From assembly GCA_018241425.1 (NCBI GenBank), contig JAFEDU010000004.1, positions 124,001-188,000 on the forward strand: 64,000 nt of DNA, written 5' to 3'. A model generated the notes under the pieces. That model searched no databases. It was not told the origin of the DNA and saw nothing but the letters and a program-made list of their open reading frames with translations. Origin of the DNA: Pseudomonadota bacterium (lineage in GTDB: Bacteria > Pseudomonadota > Gammaproteobacteria > Steroidobacterales > Steroidobacteraceae). The first letter of the stretch is position 1. Every line of letters begins with the position of its first letter. This document shows positions 27,224-35,356 of the stretch, in pieces. Made by a program: the position numbers and the translations under genes.

Positions 27224-27703
27224 ACCAACCTCTGTTTCCCTTCACACTGAAGTTTTATTAAGTGCCTTCAGTCCACGCGGCCGAAGTTCCGAGGAAGCAT
27301 CGACGCCGTGGCTGCAATCTCAAACGAGACCCGAAATGACGAACTGCTCGAGCATCGACAGAGATTTCGCGTGCCGCGCAACCCGCACACCACGCCTCGC
27401 ATCTCTTTTGGTAACGCTCCGGTTCTTATTTTCGTTCGTTACTTCGGCGTTGCGAGTATTTTTTCCCACGCACCGCAACGAGTGCATGCGACTCTCTCTT
27501 AAGCACGCGCGCTAAGTCAATTGAAAATCCTCGGGGTTTTTACTCATTCCGGTATGACGTGAAAATAAATCAACTCGCATATGTCAAATCGGGATTGCTG
27601 CCGTCATCACCATTTTGTTACCGTCCGGCCACACCAATAAAACAAGGGCCGCAAATACTGCTTATTGCAGTAAAAACAGCGGCTCTTGAAGGGGAGCGAG
27701 TCG
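27224..27703 (+). other. AT-richer divergent intergenic region
   Basis: 480 bp between the 134-aa gene (minus) and the RTX gene (plus), clearly richer in A and T than the surrounding coding DNA, especially 27470-27680. It should hold promoters for both the glycan operon and the cargo gene. Short ORFs in it (for example 27201-27515 on plus) have no ribosome site and atypical codon use, so I do not call them. The one structured element I can support is the stem-loop at 27644-27687. Confidence 0.6.
27644..27687 (+). promoter_or_regulatory. two-tier stem-loop abutting the RTX ribosome-binding site
   Basis: Outer stem: AAGGGCCGC (27644-27652) pairs with GCGGCTCTT (27679-27687), nine pairs including one G-U. 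Inner stem: TACTGC (27656-27661) pairs perfectly with GCAGTA (27667-27672) around a TTATT loop. The Shine-Dalgarno AAGGGGAG begins at 27689, one base after the outer stem, seven bases before ATG 27704. There is no U-run, so it is not an intrinsic terminator. It may protect the mRNA, gate translation, or bind a regulator as DNA (the inner arms form a 17-bp palindrome). Confidence 0.55.
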
Positions 27704-28516
27704 ATGGGAGCCTACGTCAGCATTTCCGGCGGGAGTGATGCCAGCGTCCATATCTATGGCGACGGCACAGTCATCGCTGGCAACGGAAACGACTCGATCA
27801 AGATCGACGGCAACGGCCAGATCACCGTCGGCTCCGGCAGCGACCACATCACCCTGCACGGCTCGGGCAGCATTTTCCAGCACGGCTCGGGCGGCAACGA
27901 CACGATCAACATCTCGCGCGGTGCCGACACCGTAAGCGAGGCCGGTCGTGCAACGGTGTACGGATACTTCGGCAGCGCCACGATCCAGGGCGCAAACGTC
28001 CAGTTCCAGCACATCGGCAAAGAAGGCAAGGAAGACCCGGGCAAGAAGCACGGCGGCAAGGACTGCCACGACGACAAGGGCGGCAGTGCAAGCAACGCCA
28101 TCGGCCCGAGCCACCCCTACTACGAAGCAGCGGTCACGAGCGGCAACGCCACGCTGCTCGGCGGGGCGCATTGCACCGAGTTCGTCGGCGGCACCGGCAA
28201 CGTCGTCATGCAGGGCGGCACCGGCAACGACACCTTCATCGGTGGCTCCGGCCACACCACGATGACCGGCGGCTCCGCGCACAACCTCTTCGCCTTCAAC
28301 TCCGACGGCAAGGGCGGCACGGACGTCATCACGAACTTCGTTTCCGGGCAGGACAAGCTGTACCTGGAAGGCCAGACGCTCAGCTACCTGGAGAGCCAGG
28401 GCGACGTCACCGTGAGCCACGGCAACACCTACATCAGCCTAGATGGCGGCAAGACCACGATCGAGCTGAAGGGCTTCACGGGCCTGAGCGGTCACGACGT
28501 TACGACTCATAAGTAA
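27704..28516 (+). CDS. RTX-type protein, probable type I secretion cargo
   Basis: A 270-residue acidic, Gly/Asp/Asn-rich protein with no N-terminal signal peptide. RTX-like nonapeptides occur at about 26-34 (GNGNDSIKI), 63-71 (GGNDTINIS) and 171-179 (GGTGNDTFI), in a beta-roll setting with further G-G-x-G steps. A Lys/His/Gly-rich linker with one Cys (about 104-130) separates the halves. The C-terminus, DVITNFVSGQDKLYLEG followed by short beta strands, is typical of unprocessed type I cargo. It is far smaller than RTX toxins and has no enzymatic domain, so it is probably a structural or adhesive surface protein. AAGGGGAG supports ATG 27704. It is the natural candidate substrate of the HlyB/HlyD/TolC system at 7750-15526. 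Confidence 0.85.
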   Translation: MGAYVSISGGSDASVHIYGDGTVIAGNGNDSIKIDGNGQITVGSGSDHITLHGSGSIFQHGSGGNDTINISRGADTVSEAGRATVYGYFGSATIQGANVQFQHIGKEGKEDPGKKHGGKDCHDDKGGSASNAIGPSHPYYEAAVTSGNATLLGGAHCTEFVGGTGNVVMQGGTGNDTFIGGSGHTTMTGGSAHNLFAFNSDGKGGTDVITNFVSGQDKLYLEGQTLSYLESQGDVTVSHGNTYISLDGGKTTIELKGFTGLSGHDVTTHK

Positions 28517-28555
28517 CGGCTGACTGACCTCTACGTCGGATTGATCCCGGGGTAT

Positions 28556-28578
28556 CAGGGCACGCATCGCGTGCCCTG
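28556..28578 (+). terminator. strong hairpin after the RTX gene
   Basis: CAGGGCACGC (28556-28565) and GCGTGCCCTG (28569-28578) form a perfect ten-pair stem with an ATC loop, 40 bp after the RTX stop. The following bases (ACCTCTTACTT) are only moderately T-rich, so this is a probable intrinsic terminator or 3'-end-protecting hairpin. It separates the cargo gene from the 1353-aa glycosyltransferase gene. Confidence 0.65.
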
Positions 28579-28611
28579 ACCTCTTACTTACTGGGCCTCT
28601 TCGCACGCCGA

Positions 28612-31600
28612 ATGCTCATCTCCGCGCTGCAAGCATTGGAAGCGGCTACCCGGGGGGTCGGGGCCGGTGCGCTTGGGCGCAGCCTCCAGGAAGTCCACGT
28701 GGCGCTGCGCCACCGCCGGACCGACGCAGCCCTGCGCCTCATTGACCGGGCCTGGCGTTCCGCTCCCCGCAACGCGCCTACCCTTGCGCCCCTGTACGGG
28801 CGCCTCCTGATGCTCGATGACCGCCACCCGGACGCAGCATTGCGGGTGCTCTCGCGCATCGAGACCCCCGACGCCGACGTGGCGGCTCTGATGGCGCGCG
28901 CCCAGGGCCGGCTGCGCCGCGCGGACGATGCCCGTCGCGGGCTCGATGCGGCTCTGCGGGCCTATTGCCTCCTCCCGGAGAGCCTGCTCGCGCAGGAGGC
29001 TGCCGCCAGCCTCGAGTCCCCCGACATGCGCGCTGCGGGCTGGGTGGGGCTCGGGCCCACGCTGGAATTCGTCGGCGAACTGGCACCGGGCCATTCGGCC
29101 GACGCCCTGCTCATCCAGTCCGGTGGCCGCACGGTGGCCCCAGCGCTGCACGTCGATCCCCGCGACCGGCGCACGCGCTTCAGCTTCCCCGCACCCCGTG
29201 GCGGGGAGCGCGGGGCCAATGTCATCGTCTCCAGCCGCGGGGTGCCGCTCCTTGGCAGCGGCCATCGCGTCCCGGTCGACTTCCTCCTCGATGGCCGCAT
29301 GCGCAGCCAGGCCGGCGGTCTGTCCGGGTGGGTGCGGATCGGGTGGCTTCCGACCGAGCCGGTCGAGCTGCGCTTCGAGGACGAGCACGGCAATTGCACC
29401 CAGGGACGGACTGCGGATACCCCCTTGCCGGGCTATCGCTGGCCTTATCGGCTCAACCTGCGCAGCAGCGGTTTGCGCGGCCAGCGCATCGCCCTCGCCG
29501 CGCGCCTCCCGGACGGCCGCTGGCAGGAGCTCCCCGACTCGCCCTTCCTCCTGTCCCGGGCCATGGCGCCGGGCGCCGGGCGTGAGCGTTTGCCCCGCTG
29601 GCGGACTGTCGAGCCCGGGCGCACGCCGCGCGCGGCGGCACCCCGCCGCAAACCCGTGGATGTCGTGATCCCGGTATACCGGGGGGTGCGCGAGACGCTC
29701 GCCTGCGTTGACAGCGTCCTCGCCACAGTTCCACGCGACACCGGCATTCTGGTCATCAACGACGCCAGCCCTGAGCCGGAGCTCAGCGCGGGGCTGGAGG
29801 CGCTGGCCACCGCGGGGCGCATCTGCCTGCTGCGCAATGAGACCAACCTCGGCTTCGTGCGCACCGTCAACCGGGCACTGGCCGAATGCCGGGGCCACGA
29901 CGTCGTGCTGCTGAACTCCGACACCCTGGTCTTCGGCGACTGGCTGGAGCGCCTGCGCAAGGCGGCTTATGCAGGCCCGCGGGTCGGGACGGTCACGCCC
30001 TTCAGCAACGACGGCTCGATCGTGAGCTACCCAAGGCGGTTCGGGGGTCCCCTGGGAGCCGTGGAGGCCGAACAGCTCAGCCGGCTGGCCGGGGAGCTGC
30101 ACCAAGGGATAACCGCGGAGATCCCGGTCGGGGTCGGCTTTTGCCTGTTCATGCGCCACGACTGCGTGGCTCAGGTGGGAGAGCTCGACGCCACGGCCTT
30201 CGGCGTCGGCTATGGCGAAGAGTCGGACTTCTGCCTGCGCGCCCGCGCACAGGGCTGGTCGCACCAGCTGGCCGCCGATGTGTTCGTGTACCACGCGAGC
30301 GGCGGCTCATTTGGCTCGCGACGCGCAGCGCTCTGGGAGCGAAGCCAGCGCCTCCTCAACCTGCGCTACCCCGGCTACGACCGGTACGTCACAGAATTTC
30401 TCAACGCGGACAGCCTGCTGCGGCTGCGCCGGGATCTCGACGAGAAGCGGTTGTCCACCCTCGATGCCCGCTGCGTGCTGCTGGTCACCCTGGCCCTCGA
30501 AGGCGGCGTTGAGCGCTTCGTCAACGAGCGCAAGCAACAGCTGCGCGACCAGGGGCTGATCCCCATCACGCTGAAGCCGACCCGTCCCGGGGATCTGCGC
30601 CACTGCGAGCTGACTCTGGACACCCTGGACGCCCCGAACCTGCGCTACAGCATCCCCTCCGAGATGGAACATCTGGAGGCGGTCCTGAAAAAGCTGCCGC
30701 TCGAGCGCGTGGAAATCCAGCATTTCCTCGATCTCAACCCACGCGTGATCGAGGCGGTGCGGGGCCTTGGCGTCCCCTACGACGTGATGATCCACGACTA
30801 CGCCTGGATCTGCCCGCGCATCACGCTGATCGACGGCAGCGGCAAGTACTGCGGTGAGCCGGACGTGACTGCCTGCGCGTCCTGCCTGCGGCGCAACGGC
30901 TCTCGCCTGCCGAAGAACCTGTCGGCAGCCGCCCTGCGTGAGCGCAGTGCCACATGGCTCGCAGAGGCGCAGACCGTGTCCGCGCCTTCGCGCGATACCG
31001 CGCTGCGCATGCAGCGCTACTTCACCCGGCAGATCGAAGTGCGGCCCCATACCGCACCCGCGGCTGTTGCCGGGGCGATGCCGCTTGCGGGTCCGCCGGC
31101 CCGCGAGCGGCTGCGCGTCGGGCTGATCGGCGCCATCGGCAGCCACAAGGGCTACCGCGTGTTGCTCGAGTGCGCCCGGGACGCCGCCGCGCGCGACCTG
31201 CCGCTGGAATTCGTCGTGATCGGCTACACCGAGGACGACAAGACCCTCGCTCGAACGCGACGCGTCGAGATCACCGGCCGCTACGTGGATGCAGAGACCC
31301 AGCACCTCATACGGCGCGAGCAGCCGGACCTGATCTTCCTGCCCTCGGTATGGCCGGAGACCTGGTGCTACGCGCTCGACCACGCGCTGGCAGCAAGGAT
31401 CCCCACGGTGGCCTTCGATATCGGCGCGCTGACCGAGCGGCTGCAGAACGACGAGCGGCATGCGCTGCTGCCCCTGGATACGTCCGCGGGAGAGATCAAC
31501 GACCGCCTGATCGCGACGGCCCGGCAGCAAAATGCCGGGGTTTATGTTCAAACATCCGAGCCGGCAGCGCCAGTTGTGCCTAACATTCCGGAAGACGGGG

Positions 31601-32673
31601 TAACAAAAGCAATGAAACCGATGGCCGCAGGACAAGATGAAGCTCTCAGTGCCTCTTTGCAGGTCCTGCCATTGGTTCCCGGGTTGTATCTGTTCTCGGT
31701 GACCTCATCCACGCCGCCCGGCGAGCGTTCCGGCACGACCCTGAACCTGCCGGCCATGCACGTGGGTCTCGGCCCGGGCGTGGACGGCCGCCAGGTGGAG
31801 TTCGTGGGAAGCCCCGGGACCGAGGGCGCCTGGCTGTTCGCCCACGGGGACATGCTGGTCGCCAAGGTCGTGGAGAACGCGACCCTGGTCCTGACCTCCG
31901 TGCGCGCCGCCAACGGCGACGTGCTGTCCATCGAGGTCGAGCGGCTGGGCAACCGCGCGCCCGCCGTCGCAGCCGCGATCGAGCGCACCGCCGCGGCACC
32001 GGCCGTCGAGAGCGAGCCGGAGCCGCGCGCCGCAGCGCCGCAGCCAGCCGCTGCCGCAAATTCCACCCCAGACGATGGGCAGGTACCGCTGCAGATCAGC
32101 ACCCACATCCGCTCGCGGGGCGACGTGAGCTTCACGGACGCGCCGTGGGCTGGCCGCGTCGCCCCCGGCCTTTGGATGGAGTCCTTCTCCGTGCAGCCGC
32201 TGAAGCACCTCGGTGCGCGCGACGTCGAATACAAGGGGCTCACCGGCACCGGGTTCGAGACGCCCTGGCTGAGCGATGCCCAGAACTGCGGCACCAAGGG
32301 CATGTCCGTGCCCCTGGTCGGATTCGCAGTGCGGCTCAAGCCGGGCCCGCAGACCGCGCAGTTCGACTGCGAGTACTCGGGCTACTTCCACTCCGGGACC
32401 GTGGTGGGCCCGGTGCGTAACGGTGCTCCCTGCCGCTCGACCGTCGCGAACGACCCGCTCGAGGGCATCCAGATCCGCTTCGTGCGGCGCGCCACGGTCA
32501 CGGGCACCGGCAAGCCGGGTTCCGCGATCCGCCCCGCGACGGACGGACGCCCGGGGACCTCTGCGACCGCGCGCAAGCCCGAGGCCGAGGCGGCGAGGCG
32601 ACGCTCCAAGGGCGAGGCTGCCGGTCCCGGGGCCAAGGCCGAGCCCGGCCGGCAGCCCGGGACCACGGCCTGA
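28612..32673 (+). CDS. 1353-aa protein with two glycosyltransferase domains and a C-terminal beta domain
   Basis: Domains in order: a TPR-like helical part (about 1-135), beta-rich sequence with a GW-type segment (GGLSGWVRIGWLPTEPVELRF, about 236-255), a GT2 GT-A domain (about 347-600: PVDVVIPVYRGVRETLACVDSVL, NETNLGFVRTVN, metal site NSDT, FGVGYGEESDFCLRA), and a GT-B/GT4 domain (about 620-985: HDYAWICPR, then VGLIGAIGSHKGYRVLLECA near 834 and LPSVWPETWCYALDHALAARIPTVA near 910). After a Met/Ala/Pro-rich linker comes a beta-rich C-terminus (about 1020-1310) and a basic tail. Two sugars could be added in sequence by one polypeptide. No clear ribosome site precedes ATG 28612. Same strand as the following GT4 gene. 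Confidence 0.88.
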   Translation: MLISALQALEAATRGVGAGALGRSLQEVHVALRHRRTDAALRLIDRAWRSAPRNAPTLAPLYGRLLMLDDRHPDAALRVLSRIETPDADVAALMARAQGRLRRADDARRGLDAALRAYCLLPESLLAQEAAASLESPDMRAAGWVGLGPTLEFVGELAPGHSADALLIQSGGRTVAPALHVDPRDRRTRFSFPAPRGGERGANVIVSSRGVPLLGSGHRVPVDFLLDGRMRSQAGGLSGWVRIGWLPTEPVELRFEDEHGNCTQGRTADTPLPGYRWPYRLNLRSSGLRGQRIALAARLPDGRWQELPDSPFLLSRAMAPGAGRERLPRWRTVEPGRTPRAAAPRRKPVDVVIPVYRGVRETLACVDSVLATVPRDTGILVINDASPEPELSAGLEALATAGRICLLRNETNLGFVRTVNRALAECRGHDVVLLNSDTLVFGDWLERLRKAAYAGPRVGTVTPFSNDGSIVSYPRRFGGPLGAVEAEQLSRLAGELHQGITAEIPVGVGFCLFMRHDCVAQVGELDATAFGVGYGEESDFCLRARAQGWSHQLAADVFVYHASGGSFGSRRAALWERSQRLLNLRYPGYDRYVTEFLNADSLLRLRRDLDEKRLSTLDARCVLLVTLALEGGVERFVNERKQQLRDQGLIPITLKPTRPGDLRHCELTLDTLDAPNLRYSIPSEMEHLEAVLKKLPLERVEIQHFLDLNPRVIEAVRGLGVPYDVMIHDYAWICPRITLIDGSGKYCGEPDVTACASCLRRNGSRLPKNLSAAALRERSATWLAEAQTVSAPSRDTALRMQRYFTRQIEVRPHTAPAAVAGAMPLAGPPARERLRVGLIGAIGSHKGYRVLLECARDAAARDLPLEFVVIGYTEDDKTLARTRRVEITGRYVDAETQHLIRREQPDLIFLPSVWPETWCYALDHALAARIPTVAFDIGALTERLQNDERHALLPLDTSAGEINDRLIATARQQNAGVYVQTSEPAAPVVPNIPEDGVTKAMKPMAAGQDEALSASLQVLPLVPGLYLFSVTSSTPPGERSGTTLNLPAMHVGLGPGVDGRQVEFVGSPGTEGAWLFAHGDMLVAKVVENATLVLTSVRAANGDVLSIEVERLGNRAPAVAAAIERTAAAPAVESEPEPRAAAPQPAAAANSTPDDGQVPLQISTHIRSRGDVSFTDAPWAGRVAPGLWMESFSVQPLKHLGARDVEYKGLTGTGFETPWLSDAQNCGTKGMSVPLVGFAVRLKPGPQTAQFDCEYSGYFHSGTVVGPVRNGAPCRSTVANDPLEGIQIRFVRRATVTGTGKPGSAIRPATDGRPGTSATARKPEAEAARRRSKGEAAGPGAKAEPGRQPGTTA

Positions 32674-32769
32674 TCGCGCCTGCGTGACCACAGCGCGCGG
32701 GCGCCGGGGCGCGCGGTCCGCTGAGCGCGTGCTCTCGGGCTCGCGCGAGGGCGACGCGGGCGGGCCGAG

Positions 32770-34089
32770 ATGAAGTACCTCTTCATCCACCAGAACTTTC
32801 CGGGCCAGTACGTCCACCTCGTGCGGCACCTGGTTTCCATGCCTGGAAACGAGGTGTATTTCATCACGCAGCCCAACGGCAACGAGATCGCAGGCGTGCG
32901 CAAGATCGTCTACCCGCGCGACGAGCGCCCGCGCATCAACTGCCACGCGTACACGCTGGAGTTCGACCGCGCCATCTACAACGCCGCGACGGTCGCGGAT
33001 ACCTGTCGCGGACTTCGGGCACAGGGTTTCAAGCCGGACATCATCGTCGGCCACAGTGGCTGGGGCGAGACGATGTTCGTCAAGGACGTGTTCCCGGACA
33101 CGCCCCTGCTCGCCAACTTCGAGTTCTACTACCACTATCAGGGCATCGACGTGGGGTTCGACCCTGAGTTCGACTCGGTGTTCCAGGACCCGTCGCGGCT
33201 GCGGGCACGCAATGCGACCAACCTGGTCGCGTTCGAAGGGTGCGACTGGGGTCATTCAGCGACGGCATGGCAGCGCGGACTGTACCCGGAGGCCATGCGG
33301 GCGCGCATGACCGCGATCCACGAGGGCGTCGATACCGACATCGTACGGCCCTATGCGCAGGCGGTATTCCGGCTGCCCGGCTCCAACCGCGTGCTCACCT
33401 GCCGCGACGAGGTGATCACGTACGTCGCCCGCAACCTGGAGCCCTATCGCGGCTTCCACGTCTTCATGCGTGCACTGCCGGAAATCCTGCGGCGTCGCAA
33501 GAAGGCTCACGTCGTCATCGCCGGCGGTGACGGAGTGAGCTACGGCATGCCGCCGCCGCCCCAGTCCTCGTTCCGCGAGCAGATGCTGAACGAGCTCGGC
33601 GACCGCCTCGACCTGTCGCGAGTCCACTTCGTGGGCCGCATCGAATACCACGACTACCTGAACCTGCTGCAGGTGTCCTCGGCGCACGTGTACCTGACCT
33701 ACCCGTTCGTCCTGTCGTGGTCCTTCATCGAAGCGATGGCCAGCGGGTGCCTCGTGATCGGCTCGCGCACGCCGCCGGTGGAGGAAGTCCTGCGCGACGG
33801 GTTCAACGGCCTGGCCGTGGACTTCTTTTCCTACGGCGATCTCGCCGAGCGGCTATATGGAGCGCTTGCCCGCCCGGCGGAACTGCGTCCACTCCGGGAC
33901 GCAGCGCGGGAGACCGCGGTACAGCAGTACGACCTCAAGTCGGTCCTTCTGCCGCAGTGGCAAAAGCTGATGAACGACCTGGTGCGCAGGGGCCACCCGA
34001 CCGCCGGGAATGCCGCGCCAAAGTCCCCGCGCGCACCCCGTGCACCGCGGCGCAAGACCGCAGCGGACCGCCGCGCCGCGCGGCAGTAA
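32770..34089 (+). CDS. GT4-family glycosyltransferase
   Basis: A 439-residue GT-B enzyme starting MKYLFIHQNFPGQYVHLVRHL, the form seen in a GT4 subgroup common in exopolysaccharide clusters. Landmarks: PDIIVGHSGWGETMFVKDVFPDTPLLANFEFYYH, AIHEGVDTDIVRP, VITYVARNLEPYRGFHVFMRALP, HFVGRIEYHDYLNLLQVSSAHVYLTYPFVLSWSFIEAMASGC (acceptor/donor Glu region). The last 30 residues are strongly basic (Arg/Lys/Pro-rich), perhaps membrane- or partner-binding. It follows the 1353-aa gene by 96 bp on the same strand. The sugar is unknown; the Rml products would fit. Confidence 0.92.
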   Translation: MKYLFIHQNFPGQYVHLVRHLVSMPGNEVYFITQPNGNEIAGVRKIVYPRDERPRINCHAYTLEFDRAIYNAATVADTCRGLRAQGFKPDIIVGHSGWGETMFVKDVFPDTPLLANFEFYYHYQGIDVGFDPEFDSVFQDPSRLRARNATNLVAFEGCDWGHSATAWQRGLYPEAMRARMTAIHEGVDTDIVRPYAQAVFRLPGSNRVLTCRDEVITYVARNLEPYRGFHVFMRALPEILRRRKKAHVVIAGGDGVSYGMPPPPQSSFREQMLNELGDRLDLSRVHFVGRIEYHDYLNLLQVSSAHVYLTYPFVLSWSFIEAMASGCLVIGSRTPPVEEVLRDGFNGLAVDFFSYGDLAERLYGALARPAELRPLRDAARETAVQQYDLKSVLLPQWQKLMNDLVRRGHPTAGNAAPKSPRAPRAPRRKTAADRRAARQ

Positions 34090-34511
34090 CAACCCCTCGG
34101 TCAGAGGAGGAACGGCTGCGCATTCCGTACTCCACCGGTCTCGGAATACTTCCGAGACGCGAGTAAGGTAACGCTCCGCCGATAACTCCGTCTTTGTACG
34201 AGCGCCGCCGGACGTGTACGCCGCCGTCGGGTCCGGATCACAAGCCGCGGGTACCTGAACTCACCTCCCGGTACTCAGTGGCCGCGAGCCAGCTGCAGCC
34301 GCCGGCAGCGCGAGGCACCAGTACCCGTATTCACCCTCGGACACTCAGTAGTAGGTGTGCAGTTCCGCAAGCGAGGGATGCGACTTGATCGCTGCAGTCA
34401 AAGTGCGTGCGCTGCAATGCAGCGATGGAATCCAGGAGCACGCTGGATTCGCCGAAGGATCGCCTGCCCGGAAAGGCACTCCGCAACAACACTACTGATA
34501 GGGATCACTTC
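34090..34511 (+). other. intergenic region, no feature recognised
   Basis: 422 bp between the GT4 gene and the small secreted-protein gene. Frames are broken and no tRNA, strong hairpin or consensus promoter stands out. The open frame upstream of 34512 (from 34407) is in frame with the next gene but lacks a signal-peptide character, so it is treated as leader. Confidence 0.5.
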
Positions 34512-35045
34512 ATGAAAACGACATTGATCGGAATGGCTGCTGCTGCAGCCTTGGGGCTATCCGGATATGCGCATGCCAATTGCGCCTATCCATCGGCCGG
34601 GGATCAACGGGGTGCCCAGTTCCCCGCGTTTCACAATAATCATCACGGGCATCATGAGGACATCGTGGGGACGTGGCTCGTGAACTATGGCCCGGTCGGC
34701 GAGGCCTTCATCCAGTGGCACAGCGACGGTACCGAGTGGGAGAACATCACTCACCCTTCCGCGGGCGGAAACCTCTGCATGGGCGAATGGGTCCAGACCG
34801 GCGCACGGACGTATTACCGCAACCACTACGGCTGGATCTTTGATCCATCCACCGGAGCGGTCGCCGGCTACTTCAATGAGACCGAGACCGACACCCTGTC
34901 CAAAGACGGGAACTCATACACCGGGACCAACGTCTCGATTTTCTACGACTTGGCCGGAAACGTGGTTCCAGCCCCTGGAGCCCCCTCCCCGGCACCGGCG
35001 GGTGGTTATCCCGGCACGGCGTCAGCGACTCGCATCGAGCCCTAG
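34512..35045 (+). CDS. small secreted lipocalin-like protein, unknown function
   Basis: A 177-residue protein with a clear signal peptide (MKTTLIGMAAAAALGLSGYAHA, cleavage after AHA). The mature N-terminus has a His/Asn-rich patch (HNNHHGHHEDIVG), which could bind metal. The body (VGTWLVNYG, AFIQWHSDGTEWENI, CMGEWV, RNHYGWIFD, YFNETETDTLSKDGNSYTGTN) reads as antiparallel beta strands of the kind seen in lipocalin-like hypothetical proteins. The C-terminus is Pro/Ala-rich. The ATG at 34512 is chosen because it begins the signal peptide; the frame is open upstream to 34407. It stands alone between intergenic stretches. Confidence 0.78.
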   Translation: MKTTLIGMAAAAALGLSGYAHANCAYPSAGDQRGAQFPAFHNNHHGHHEDIVGTWLVNYGPVGEAFIQWHSDGTEWENITHPSAGGNLCMGEWVQTGARTYYRNHYGWIFDPSTGAVAGYFNETETDTLSKDGNSYTGTNVSIFYDLAGNVVPAPGAPSPAPAGGYPGTASATRIEP

Positions 35046-35356
35046 TCTCAAGTTGGTGGAAGCACCGCGCGCCCCGTCGTCGCAGCCTCCGCGGCGGCGG
35101 GGCCGGTCACAGGGCCAGACCCATGGGCTCACGAGGAGGCCCGCCACCGAACGCGACGGACCTCGCCACAACGGGTTGTAGCAGCGGTGGGCCGCACGGC
35201 TGGAACCGAGGACCAGGGACCGCGCAGCCCCCCGCACGAGCAACGTCAATTCCCGATTCGCTCGCAGCCCTTGGGGAGCGTTCCCAAACGGCCCGGCGGA
35301 GCGGTGCTTGACTGCACTCGCACTACTGGCTGCTGAGGAAGCCCTGCAGCAAAATC
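35046..35356 (+). other. intergenic region, no feature recognised
   Basis: 311 bp between the secreted protein and the DUF3422 gene. GC-rich with no convincing ORF, hairpin or promoter. Confidence 0.5.

Noticed and set aside
28556..28578. Hairpin as an attachment site or IS end
   Set aside because: No duplicated target bases or matching second end nearby; position after a stop codon fits a terminator.
28588..30294. 568-codon minus-strand ORF over the start of the 1353-aa gene
   Set aside because: Shadow frame; the plus-strand frame carries the GT2 motifs.
31705..33255. 516-codon minus-strand ORF
   Set aside because: Spans the end of one glycosyltransferase gene and the start of the next in antisense; no motif or ribosome site.
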